From the NCBI GenBank assembly GCA_016197405.1, contig JACPVR010000004.1, positions 186,001 through 250,000 on the forward strand: 64,000 bases of DNA, written 5' to 3'. The position numbers and the translations under genes were made by a program. Position 1 is the stretch's first letter, and every line of letters begins with the position of its first letter. The stretch comes from Mycobacterium sp. (GTDB taxonomy: Bacteria > Actinomycetota > Actinomycetes > Mycobacteriales > Mycobacteriaceae). Below, in pieces: positions 12,201 to 18,691 of this stretch. Below the pieces are notes generated by a model. That model was not told where the DNA came from, did no database searches, and worked only from the letters and a program-made list of their open reading frames with translations.

Positions 12201-13222
12201 GCGACCGGGTTGCCTGCGGCGTCGAGGACCGCCAGATCCCATCCCGGCAGCGGCAGTCCGATACTGACCGGCTTGCCCGCTTCCAGCTTGGCCAGGGACG
12301 CCACCACGGTCGCCTCGGTGGGTCCGTAGGTGTTCCACACCTCGCGGCCTACACCGTCGTCGCCGGCGGCCAGCCGCTCGACGAGCTCGGGTGGGCAGGC
12401 TTCGCCGCCGAATATCAGCAGCCGCACCTGCTCGAGCGCTTCGGCCGGCCACAGCGCCGCCAGTGTCGGCACCGTCGAGACCACGGTCACATCACGCGAC
12501 ACCAGCCACGGGCCCAGATCCATACCGCTGCGCACCAGTGACCGGGGAGCAGGCACCAGGCAGGCGCCGTACCGCCAGGCCAGCCACATCTCCTCGCAGG
12601 ACGCGTCGAAGGCCACCGACAAGCCGGCCAGCACCCGGTCGCCGGGCCCGATCGGGTTGTCCAGCAAGAACATCTGTGCTTCGGCGTCGACGAAGGCTGC
12701 GGCGTTGCGGTGCGTGACCGCAACACCTTTCGGCGTGCCGGTGGAACCCGAGGTGAAGATGATCCAGGCGTCGTCGCGGGGCAGCGGAGGTGCCGCACGC
12801 CAGCCGCGCGACTCCCCGGGTCCGCGGACCAGGCCTGCCTCGGTGATGATCGCCACCACCTGGGCCTCGGTGAACACCAGGTCGGCACGTTCGGGCGGGT
12901 CGTCGGCATCGACCGGGACGTAGGCGGCGCCGGCGGCCAGCGCCGACAGGATCGCGACGTAGAGCGCATAGCTGCCCGACGGCATCCGGATACCGACCCG
13001 GTCGCCGCGGCCGATTCCGCGCGCGGCCAGCCACGCCACGCTGTCCTCGATATCGGTGATCAGCTCGCTGTAGGTCAACGCGACGGTGCCGTCGTCGAGG
13101 GCCGGCGCGTCGGGATAGCGCGCCGCCGTCTCGTAGAGAATGTCGACCAGCGTTCGCGGATCCGGCGCCTGAGCCGACAGCAGATACTGGGCGGGAATCA
13201 CGGTTTCAAGTTCTCCTGCCAC
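9287..13222 (-). CDS. Pls/PosA-family membrane non-ribosomal peptide synthetase, predicted lysine-type substrate
   Basis: A 1311-residue single-module NRPS with the layout and length of the epsilon-poly-lysine synthetase family (about 1320 residues). An adenylation domain spans residues about 25-500, with A3 motif TSGSTGTPKG at 157-166 and YGPTEAT near 300. A carrier domain follows with Ser540 in LGGGSLSAAQL. Multiple transmembrane helices alternate with left-handed beta-helix acyltransferase-like repeats in the C-terminal 700 residues. There is no ordinary condensation or thioesterase domain. The ten specificity positions read by hand against GrsA are D206 A207 E210 S249 I270 G272 T298 V306 V307 K487; the acidic third position favours a cationic amino acid. 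Start is GTG 13222, with GTG 13201 possible. It heads the five-gene operon. Confidence 0.9.
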   Translation of the reverse strand: MAGELETVIPAQYLLSAQAPDPRTLVDILYETAARYPDAPALDDGTVALTYSELITDIEDSVAWLAARGIGRGDRVGIRMPSGSYALYVAILSALAAGAAYVPVDADDPPERADLVFTEAQVVAIITEAGLVRGPGESRGWRAAPPLPRDDAWIIFTSGSTGTPKGVAVTHRNAAAFVDAEAQMFLLDNPIGPGDRVLAGLSVAFDASCEEMWLAWRYGACLVPAPRSLVRSGMDLGPWLVSRDVTVVSTVPTLAALWPAEALEQVRLLIFGGEACPPELVERLAAGDDGVGREVWNTYGPTEATVVASLAKLEAGKPVSIGLPLPGWDLAVLDAAGNPVAVGEVGELVIGGVGLARYLDAEKDAEKYAAVPTLDWARGYRSGDLVRLEPEGLYFQGRADDQVKVGGRRIELGEVDSALVHLPGVSGGAAAVRRTASGTPLLVGYIATADPDFDLTAARAALSEALPAALVPRLVLVDELPTRTSGKVDRNALPWPVGDTDDDAPDLGGTLGWLAGLWRDVLGAQIDGPEADFFALGGGSLSAAQLVAALRAKYPELTVAQLYDHPRLGSLAGYLDELDPPLKVVPRTVTPTRFSTQAAQVALSVPLATLTGLQWVTWLALLNNILAVALPDPMPWLVTVNWWWIVIAFVLFITPPGRMGIAVLFARMLLSGLQPGTYKRGGSEHLRVWLAERLADASGAENLAGAPWLVYYARALGNKVGTGVDLHSAPPVTGMLKLGHRSSVEPEVDLSGHWIDGDLFHVGPVTIGTDATVGARTTLLPGAVVGKNADIAPGSGVVGKVKNGQYWKGSPAVKSGKARHPWPDYRPARAPFWVAMYGMTSVLLGSLPLLALGCGLAVIIWAVRDSATLTAAILPAVLWVPAATALAILVYAALTVIGVRMLAIGLSEGYHPVRSRVGWQLWATERLMDGARNYLFPLYASLLTPWWLRLLGAKIGKNTEISTALLIPRFTVVEDGAFLADDTMVGSYELGGGWIHVAPAVVGKRAFLGNSGITQPGRRVPDDGLVAVLSATPHKAKRGSSWLGSPPVRLRRQPTAADALRTFHPSRALKAKRSAVETCRLVPMVVSFAIGIAVLGALQALATAFGYGWAALGGGIVLLIAGAVAGGIAVVAKWLVVGRIKAVEHPLWSSFVWRNEVSDTFVETVAGPWFARAASGTPVMNLWLRALGAKIGRGVWCETYWLPEADLVTLAAGSTVNRGCVVQTHLFHDRIMRMDTVVLEEGSTLGTHCVALPAARIGAGATVGPASLVMRGDEVPPYSRWQGNPIAPWPVGRKKRNRRAEPAGTPESTVA

Positions 13223-13231
13223 AGAACGAAA

Positions 13232-13237
13232 ATACTA
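13232..13237 (-). promoter_or_regulatory. -10 box of NRPS operon promoter
   Basis: TAGTAT on the minus strand, 9 nt upstream of GTG 13222. Transcription would begin almost at the start codon. It is the only promoter-like signal found for the five-gene operon. Confidence 0.4.
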
Positions 13238-13302
13238 AGTTTCGGCCGCGATCTCGTCCCCGCGGGCTCGCGTCGCTACTCAACCTGTCACAATGTTCAC
13301 TG

Positions 13303-13410
13303 AGGGGAGTATTCCTACGCTGCGGTGTCGTCACCACGTTGTCCGTCATCGGACGACCGGGGCCGCGGGTCGCGCCCGGCTCTGAGCCGGGTTCGGCGGA
13401 AGAGACCTCG
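13303..13410 (+). promoter_or_regulatory. yybP-ykoY (Mn2+-sensing) riboswitch, candidate
   Basis: The leader of terC starts with GGGGAGTA and ends with the conserved-looking GCGGAAGAGACCT. Between these lie nested hairpins: TTGTCCGTC/GGACGAC around 13340-13356 and CCCGGCTCTGAGCCGGG at 13375-13391. This order of elements and the position directly before a TerC-family gene are typical of the yybP-ykoY class, which binds Mn2+. The call rests on reading motifs by eye; a covariance-model scan with the Rfam yybP-ykoY family would decide it. Confidence 0.65.
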
Positions 13411-13442
13411 GCCGTTTTGTGACGACCGGAGGATCTCTACGC

Positions 13443-14417
13443 GTGAACGTGACTCAAACCGAGTGGATTGTCACCCTGGCGGTGACGCTGGCAGTTCTGC
13501 TCTTCGACATCATCGTCATCGGCCGTCGGCCGCATGAACCGAGCATGCGCGAATGCGCCGTCTACCTGTCGGTCTATGTGGGCCTGGCGATCGCCTTCGG
13601 CATCTGGGTGTGGAACTTCCACAGCAGGCAGTTCGGGCTGGAGTTCTTCGCCGGCTGGCTGACCGAGTACAGCCTGTCGATCGACAACCTGTTCATCTTC
13701 ATCATCATCATGGCCAGCTTCAAGGTGCCCAAGAAGTTCCAGCAGCAGGCGCTGCTGGTCGGCATCATCCTGGCGCTGATCTTCCGCGGCATCTTCATCG
13801 CGCTGGGCGCGGTGGCGATCGAGAACTTCTCCTGGATCTTCTACATCTTCGGGGCGTTCCTGGTCTACACCGCCGTCAAGCTGGCCAAGGACACCGACCA
13901 CGATGACGACGCCGAGAACTCGGTGGTCCGCTTCGCCCGCAACCACCTCAACGTCACCGAGACGTGGGACGGCCTCAAGCTGTGGATCACGGAGAACGGC
14001 AAGCGGGTGATGACGCCGATGTTCATCGTCATCGTGGCGCTGGGCACCACCGACCTGCTGTTCGCCCTGGATTCGATCCCGGCGATCTACGGCCTGACCC
14101 GCGAGCCCTACATCGTCTTCACCGCCAACGTTTTCGCGTTGATGGGTCTGCGGCAGCTGTACTTCCTGCTCGGTGATCTGCTGGACCGACTGGTGTACCT
14201 GTCGCAGGGTCTGGCGTTCATCCTGCTGTTCATCGGCGTGAAGCTGATCCTGCACGCGCTGCACGAGAACGAACTGCCGTTCATCAACGGCGGCGAGGGT
14301 GTGCACGTGCCGGAGATCCCGACGCTGTGGAGCCTCGGCGTGATCATCTTGACGTTGTTCATCACGATGGTCGCCAGCCTGCTCAAGACGCGTTCGGTCA
14401 AGAAGGCCGACAGCTGA
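13443..14417 (+). CDS. TerC-family integral membrane protein (probable Mn2+ exporter)
   Basis: A 324-residue protein of about nine transmembrane helices. It has the TerC features: acidic residues inside helices, EYSLSIDNLFIF near residue 75, and LFALDSIPAIYG near residue 208. TerC relatives in other bacteria export Mn2+ or metallate secreted enzymes; tellurite resistance is the historical name. The GTG at 13443 is preceded by GGAGG 10 nt upstream, while the next in-frame GTG lies at 13449. A probable manganese riboswitch in the leader supports the metal role. It diverges from the NRPS operon. Confidence 0.88.
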   Translation: MNVTQTEWIVTLAVTLAVLLFDIIVIGRRPHEPSMRECAVYLSVYVGLAIAFGIWVWNFHSRQFGLEFFAGWLTEYSLSIDNLFIFIIIMASFKVPKKFQQQALLVGIILALIFRGIFIALGAVAIENFSWIFYIFGAFLVYTAVKLAKDTDHDDDAENSVVRFARNHLNVTETWDGLKLWITENGKRVMTPMFIVIVALGTTDLLFALDSIPAIYGLTREPYIVFTANVFALMGLRQLYFLLGDLLDRLVYLSQGLAFILLFIGVKLILHALHENELPFINGGEGVHVPEIPTLWSLGVIILTLFITMVASLLKTRSVKKADS

Positions 14418-14433
14418 CCGGGAGTGCGTGAAC

Positions 14434-14495
14434 GCCGAGCGTGAAGCTGCTGCGATATTTCTGGTGTCCGACCGCAGTGGTTTCACGTTCGGCGA
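14434..14495 (+). repeat. Long imperfect inverted repeat downstream of terC
   Basis: Arms CGCCGAGCGTGAA (14434-14446) and TTCACGTTCGGCG (14483-14495) pair with one G-T mismatch. An inner pair CTGCG (14451-14455)/CGCAG (14474-14478) extends the structure. There is no T-tract, so it is not a standard intrinsic terminator. It could be a transcription-end structure or a dispersed extragenic repeat. Confidence 0.5.
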
Positions 14496-14555
14496 GCTCG
14501 GAACGGATTTCGCTTCCGGCTGAGCGCAACCCGCGACACCGCGACCGCGGCGCCA

Positions 14556-14561
14556 TAGTGT
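14556..14561 (+). promoter_or_regulatory. -10 box of leaderless promoter
   Basis: TAGTGT lies 7 nt upstream of GTG 14569, marking the start of the following small gene. Confidence 0.5.
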
Positions 14562-14568
14562 CGGGAGT

Positions 14569-15018
14569 GTGAAGCGTTCATTGCGGGTTTTCACCGACGG
14601 TCCGGCCGACAGCGGAGCTCAATGGACCGAGGTGACCAGGGGGGACGAGCCCGTCGTGCGCGTCAAGGCCACCGACCTGAGGCGGGCCCAGCAGCAGCGC
14701 GCGCGCCTGCGTGACACCGACGACGTCGCCGTTGTGCTCGACATCACAGTCCTGATCGCCGACAGCTACCGCGCCGCCAGCCGCCGGATGGTCGCGGTGG
14801 ACGCGGCGGCGGACTCGATCCAGTACGTCGGCACCCTCGAGGGTCTGGCCGGTCTGGTGCGGGACGTCTTCACCGCCGAGGTGGCCGACGGTGTCACGCT
14901 GATCCCGGCCATCCCCGATCAGGACGTCCGGGCCCTGGCTCTTGCCACGCTGGCCCGGTCAGGATTCGAGCTCACCGGCGATCCCGCGTTCCAGGACGGC
15001 GAGCGTCGCTGCGGGTAG
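14569..15018 (+). CDS. Hypothetical protein, 149 residues
   Basis: I do not recognise this protein. It begins MKRSLRVFTDGP and is rich in Ala, Arg and Asp, with no membrane segment or signal peptide. A segment near residues 85-118 (GTLEGLAGLVRDVFTAEVADGVTLIP) loosely recalls the C-terminal part of LLM flavin monooxygenases (aDgv.l.p motif), but the catalytic barrel is missing, so this is only a hint. The leaderless -10 box and continuous coding support expression. Its last 60 bp overlap the end of the convergent gene at 14959-15639. Confidence 0.6.
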   Translation: MKRSLRVFTDGPADSGAQWTEVTRGDEPVVRVKATDLRRAQQQRARLRDTDDVAVVLDITVLIADSYRAASRRMVAVDAAADSIQYVGTLEGLAGLVRDVFTAEVADGVTLIPAIPDQDVRALALATLARSGFELTGDPAFQDGERRCG

Positions 15019-15639
15019 AGCGATGAGCCCGTCGAGTTCGCCGCGGGCCTTGGTGTAGGCGCTTCGCCGTTCCTGCGGTGTGGCGCCGGGGTCGGCGGCC
15101 AACCGCAGCAGACTCTGTGCCCGTGCCATCCGGTCCTGATCGGTCGAGGAGAAGTCACTACGCCGCCTCCGGATCGCCTCGGTCTCGGCCACCTCGAACG
15201 CGCTGAGGTATTCGTGCACGGCATCGCGGTATTCCAGCTGGGCGGCGCGGTCGCCGAGCAGGTCGTCGGCTCGCTCGGGGCGCAGCAGGTCGGCGCGGCG
15301 TTTGGCTTTGTGGAAGGCGATGGTCAGCGGATCGCGCAGATCGGTCATCAGCGGGAAATCGAGCAGGCGCGCCACGTCCATCTCGTACTGCAGCCAACGG
15401 TTGTCCGTCGCATCGTGTTCGGCCAGCAGCTTGGTCAGCTCACGCTTGCGAAGTGCTTCGGTGTCGCGGCTCTGGCCGGCCGCCGTCGCCAACGCGACCT
15501 TGGTTTCCTGTTTGATCCGGTACCGCTCGAGCCTGCGCTGGGCGCGACGCTCGTTGGCCGCCGCGACGGCGCGCACCCCGCCGCCGATCACCCCGCTCAG
15601 CGGGAAGATCAGCCACCAGAAGTGCCACAGCGAATCCAT
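14959..15639 (-). CDS. Membrane-anchored coiled-coil hypothetical protein
   Basis: A 226-residue protein with one N-terminal hydrophobic helix (residues about 6-25, HFWWLIFPLSG) and then a long charged helical region rich in Arg, Glu and Ala that should form coiled coil. No enzymatic motif is visible. Start ATG 15639 is chosen because TAACCT lies 7 nt upstream. The 3' end overlaps the convergent small gene by 60 bp. Function unknown. Confidence 0.65.
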   Translation of the reverse strand: MDSLWHFWWLIFPLSGVIGGGVRAVAAANERRAQRRLERYRIKQETKVALATAAGQSRDTEALRKRELTKLLAEHDATDNRWLQYEMDVARLLDFPLMTDLRDPLTIAFHKAKRRADLLRPERADDLLGDRAAQLEYRDAVHEYLSAFEVAETEAIRRRRSDFSSTDQDRMARAQSLLRLAADPGATPQERRSAYTKARGELDGLIALPAATLAVLERGIAGELES

Positions 15640-15646
15640 CTGTTCC

Positions 15647-15652
15647 AGGTTA
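15647..15652 (-). promoter_or_regulatory. -10 box of leaderless promoter
   Basis: TAACCT on the minus strand, 7 nt before ATG 15639. Confidence 0.5.
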
Positions 15653-15701
15653 GGTGACTCGGCCGATAGCGAACGCCCGACGGCCCGACGGCCAATTCTC
15701 A

Positions 15702-15707
15702 TAGCGT
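15702..15707 (+). promoter_or_regulatory. -10 box of leaderless promoter
   Basis: TAGCGT, 7 nt before ATG 15715; it favours that start over the ATG at 15706. Confidence 0.5.
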
Positions 15708-15714
15708 GTACGAA

Positions 15715-16485
15715 ATGAGCACATCGCACGAAGTTCGTTACGACGCTGATGGTTTGACGATGGTTGCCCATCTGGCGCGCCCGCACGGTGAGGGGCCGTG
15801 GCCCACGGTGCTGATCGGTCACGACGGGATCGGCCTGGAGGAGTACCAGCGCAGTCGCGCCGACAACTTGGCCGACCGCGGCTACCTGACCCTGGCGATG
15901 GACTATCACGGTGGCCGGCACTACTTCGGTGATCCGGAAGCGATGCTGGCCCGGGTGATGCCGTTGATGTCCGACACCGACCGGATGCAGGCCATCGGCC
16001 GGACGGCCCTCGACGTCCTGCTCGCAACACCGGGTGCCGACCCCAACCGGCTCGCCGCCCTCGGCTACGGCGCCGGCGGCCGAATCATGTTGGAACTCGC
16101 CACCACCGGCGTGCCGTTCAAGTCAGTGGCCGCAGTACATCCCGGCCTGCCCGACGCTCGCCCCGAGGACTGGGCCGAGGTTTCCGGTGCCGTGCTCCTG
16201 TGCACCGGTTCCGAGGATCCGCTGTGCACCCCCGAGCAATTACTGACGTTCAGCCGGGCCCTCCAAGAGGCCGGTGCGGACTGGCGGGTGAACGTCTACG
16301 GCGGAGCCGAGCACGCCTTTTGGGCGCAGCCGAGGAATCCTGACGGCACACCGACCGGCGCGTCCACCCACACCGGTGCCACGGTGCCGGGGGTGAGTTA
16401 TCACCCGGGCCACACCCCGCGGGCGTGGCGGGCGGTGCTTGACCTCTTCGACGAAACCATCGGCGCCGCGCCGCTGTCGGATTAA
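15715..16485 (+). CDS. Dienelactone hydrolase-family protein lacking the nucleophile
   Basis: A 256-residue alpha/beta hydrolase of the dienelactone hydrolase family. The nucleophile elbow, normally G-x-C-x-G-G, reads G117-Y-G119-A-G-G, so glycine replaces the catalytic Cys or Ser. The acid (Asp168 in CTGSEDPL) and the base (His200 in GAEHAFW) remain. Unless another residue substitutes, ordinary ester hydrolysis is not expected; it may bind a ligand or do other chemistry. It converges on the allantoicase gene with a 4-bp overlap of stop codons. Confidence 0.8.
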   Translation: MSTSHEVRYDADGLTMVAHLARPHGEGPWPTVLIGHDGIGLEEYQRSRADNLADRGYLTLAMDYHGGRHYFGDPEAMLARVMPLMSDTDRMQAIGRTALDVLLATPGADPNRLAALGYGAGGRIMLELATTGVPFKSVAAVHPGLPDARPEDWAEVSGAVLLCTGSEDPLCTPEQLLTFSRALQEAGADWRVNVYGGAEHAFWAQPRNPDGTPTGASTHTGATVPGVSYHPGHTPRAWRAVLDLFDETIGAAPLSD

Positions 16486-17501
16486 CCGCTGGCCGACCAG
16501 CGCTGGCGCACCGAGTCCAGGCCGGCGTCGGTCAGCGCACCGAACAACCGCAGCCGGGCCATGCCGCCGTCGGGGTAGATGTCCAGGCGGGCATCGGTGA
16601 CGGGGCGATCGCTTTCGATGAGGAACCGGTGCCGGGTGTCGGGCTGCAACTCGGTCATGCCGAGCAGCTCGAACCATTCACCGTCGCCGTCGCGGCCCGA
16701 AAGTCGTGCCGCGCCGGGCGCGTTGCCGATGAAGTACGAGGTGTCCAGTTCGGCAGCGTTGACCACGCCCTGGGCGGCCAGTCGCACCTGGACCCAGTCG
16801 TTACCGCTGTCGCGACGCCGGGAGGTCTCCCAGCCTTCACCCATGGTTCGCGCACTGCCGGGCAGCAGCAGATTGTTCGGCGAGCTGTAGAACATGTTGG
16901 AGCAGGCGGTGATTCGCGCACCGTTGGCCAGCCCGGCGAGATCCAAGGTCATACCGGCGCCGAAGCGCGGGTCCAGCAGACCTTCGCCGTGCACACGGAA
17001 CCGGGCCACGCCGCCGTCGGGATATATGGAGAGCCGGACGTGCGTCCAGCGGCGATCTGAGTCCACCCGGAACGGGTTGCGGGTGTCGCCGTTGACGTCT
17101 GAACGCGCGACGATGGTGGTCCACTCGGTCTTCTCGACGAGTTCCTCGGCGGACGGATAACCCTCGACGAAGGCGGCCTCCACCGATATCTGCGGCGGAT
17201 AGTTTCCGGTGAACCATGCGGTGTCGACGACGACGCCGCGCACGATGCCTGGAACACCGAGCCGTACCACCGCCTGGTCACAGGCGTCCGGTCCGGCACC
17301 GCGTCGACGGCGGGTCTCCCAGCCGTCGTAGATCTGGCCCTTGTGCCCGAAGGTGGCGGGCCGGAACTCCGCCGGCTCAGGCTTGATGAGGTTTTCACGC
17401 TCGGCGAACAGGTCGTCGTTGGACCACACCGCGGCACCGCCGGCAGGCCGCGCTGCCAGATCAGGGAGGGACGAAAAGTGCGGGGCGGGGGGCATGGTCA
17501 C
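16482..17501 (-). CDS. alc: Allantoicase
   Basis: Hydrolyses allantoate to ureidoglycolate and urea in purine/ureide breakdown. The 339-residue protein contains two tandem jelly-roll repeats. Each carries the family pattern of a G-W-E-T-x-R-R-R motif (near residues 60 and 230) and an RVSIYPDGG-like strand (SIYPDGGVARFRV and DIYPDGGMARLRL). Start GTG 17501 is chosen because TAGGCT lies 7 nt upstream; ATG 17495 is two codons later. The upstream same-strand gene uraD belongs to the same catabolic route. No uricase or allantoinase is in this window. Confidence 0.9.
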   Translation of the reverse strand: MTMPPAPHFSSLPDLAARPAGGAAVWSNDDLFAERENLIKPEPAEFRPATFGHKGQIYDGWETRRRRGAGPDACDQAVVRLGVPGIVRGVVVDTAWFTGNYPPQISVEAAFVEGYPSAEELVEKTEWTTIVARSDVNGDTRNPFRVDSDRRWTHVRLSIYPDGGVARFRVHGEGLLDPRFGAGMTLDLAGLANGARITACSNMFYSSPNNLLLPGSARTMGEGWETSRRRDSGNDWVQVRLAAQGVVNAAELDTSYFIGNAPGAARLSGRDGDGEWFELLGMTELQPDTRHRFLIESDRPVTDARLDIYPDGGMARLRLFGALTDAGLDSVRQRWSASG

Positions 17502-17508
17502 GCACCCG

Positions 17509-17514
17509 AGCCTA
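17509..17514 (-). promoter_or_regulatory. -10 box of leaderless alc promoter
   Basis: TAGGCT on the minus strand, 7 nt before GTG 17501, in the 25-bp gap after uraD. alc may therefore have its own transcript besides read-through from uraD. Confidence 0.45.
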
Positions 17515-17526
17515 GCGAGGGGCGGC

Positions 17527-18048
17527 TCACCAGTTCTGGTAGCCGCCCTCGGGGCCCAGCATGCGCTCCAGCCGGGTCCGGTTGATCCGGGCCAGTTCGT
17601 TGCGCACCACTTTGCGTTCGGTCTCGGCGTCGTTGTGCAGCCGATCGGTGATCGCCGCCAGCACATCGGATGCGTCCAGGCCGCCGACGTACATCACGAA
17701 TCCGAAGCCGAACTGTTCGTTGTAGCGCCGCGCGGCGGTGTTGAGACGTTCCATCACCGCGGGGTCCTCATCGAAGACCGCGCACTGCTCGGCCCGCGAC
17801 TTGGCGCTGTTGGGCCGCCGCCCGATATGCGGGTACGCGTCCAGGATGTGATCGATGGTGCTTTCCGGCAGGGCGAACAGCAGCGCGTCGGCGCGACGGA
17901 ACAACTCGTCGTGGCTGCTGTAGTCGCGGCCCCGGGCGAGCTGCTGCGCCAGGATCAGGCTGTTGACGCACTCATAGAGCGCGTGGACTGCCTTGCGTTC
18001 CGGCAGCGCGTTGAAGGAGTCGAGACCGATCCCTTGATGCAACAGCAC
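17527..18048 (-). CDS. uraD: OHCU decarboxylase-like protein
   Basis: Family of 2-oxo-4-hydroxy-4-carboxy-5-ureidoimidazoline decarboxylases, the last step from urate to S-allantoin. The 173-residue helical protein has the family's FNALPE start and the RAEQ segment. Where active enzymes have a catalytic His in a HP-x-[IL]-G motif, this one reads A-Y72-P-H74-I-G. The histidine is replaced by Tyr, with a His two residues later. Start GTG 18048 is the first in-frame option; there is no clear promoter. Operon partner of alc. Function is probable by context, but activity is uncertain. Confidence 0.75.
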   Translation of the reverse strand: MLLHQGIGLDSFNALPERKAVHALYECVNSLILAQQLARGRDYSSHDELFRRADALLFALPESTIDHILDAYPHIGRRPNSAKSRAEQCAVFDEDPAVMERLNTAARRYNEQFGFGFVMYVGGLDASDVLAAITDRLHNDAETERKVVRNELARINRTRLERMLGPEGGYQNW

Positions 18049-18127
18049 ACGACCATGATCGAAGTGCTAAACCACGCACACGTTACGTCGTGTTACGGAA
18101 ATGCTAATTCGTGTTGTGGCGTGGGAC

Positions 18128-18622
18128 TCAGTGCCCGGTCGCCTTGAAGCGCTCGATGGAGCGCAGCACCTCGGCCTCGGCGGCTTCGCGGCCGGTCCAG
18201 TCGGCGGCCTTGACGAACTTGCCCGGCTCGAGGTCCTTGTAGTGCACGAAGAAGTGCTTGATCGCATCGAGCTCGAAATCGGAGACATCGCCGATGTCGT
18301 TGACGTGATCCCAGCGCTTGTCGCCGGCGGGCACGCACAGCACCTTGTCGTCGCCGCCGGCCTCGTCGACCATCTGGAACATGCCCACCGGGCGTGCCTC
18401 GACGATCACACCGGGGAAGACCGATTCGGGCAGCAGCACCAGGGCGTCCAGCGGGTCGCCGTCCTCGCCGAGGGTGTCCTCGATGAAGCCGTAGTCGGCG
18501 GGATAGGCCATCGGGGTGTAGAGGTAACGGTCCAACCGGACGCGTCCGGTCTCGTGGTCCACCTCATACTTGTTGCGCTGTCCCTTGGGGATCTCGATGG
18601 TGACGTCGAACTCCACCGCCAT
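18128..18622 (-). CDS. ppa: Inorganic pyrophosphatase
   Basis: Hydrolyses pyrophosphate to phosphate, pulling biosynthetic reactions forward in the cytoplasm. The 164-residue family I enzyme has [11 protein letters not shown] near the N-terminus and the metal-binding signature [10 protein letters not shown] (Asp pair near residues 57-62). HVNDIGDV follows, then [13 protein letters not shown]. It is very close to M. tuberculosis Rv3628. Start ATG 18622 has AAAGGAG immediately upstream. It diverges from dacB with a 69-bp gap. Confidence 0.96.
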   Translation of the reverse strand: MAVEFDVTIEIPKGQRNKYEVDHETGRVRLDRYLYTPMAYPADYGFIEDTLGEDGDPLDALVLLPESVFPGVIVEARPVGMFQMVDEAGGDDKVLCVPAGDKRWDHVNDIGDVSDFELDAIKHFFVHYKDLEPGKFVKAADWTGREAAEAEVLRSIERFKATGH

Positions 18623-18678
18623 GGCTCCTTTGCTCAGTCTCCGGGTGTCTCTGGCTCTGGGCTCAGCCCACTGGGCGA

Positions 18679-18684
18679 TACCCT
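18679..18684 (+). promoter_or_regulatory. -10 box of leaderless dacB promoter
   Basis: TACCCT, 7 nt before ATG 18692. It supports this start for the dacB gene and its downstream coupled genes. Confidence 0.5.
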
Positions 18685-18691
18685 GCCATAC

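Noticed and set aside
9287..13222. Mycobactin or other siderophore NRPS
   Set aside because: A single A-carrier module with membrane acyltransferase repeats and no condensation or cyclisation domain does not fit a siderophore assembly line.
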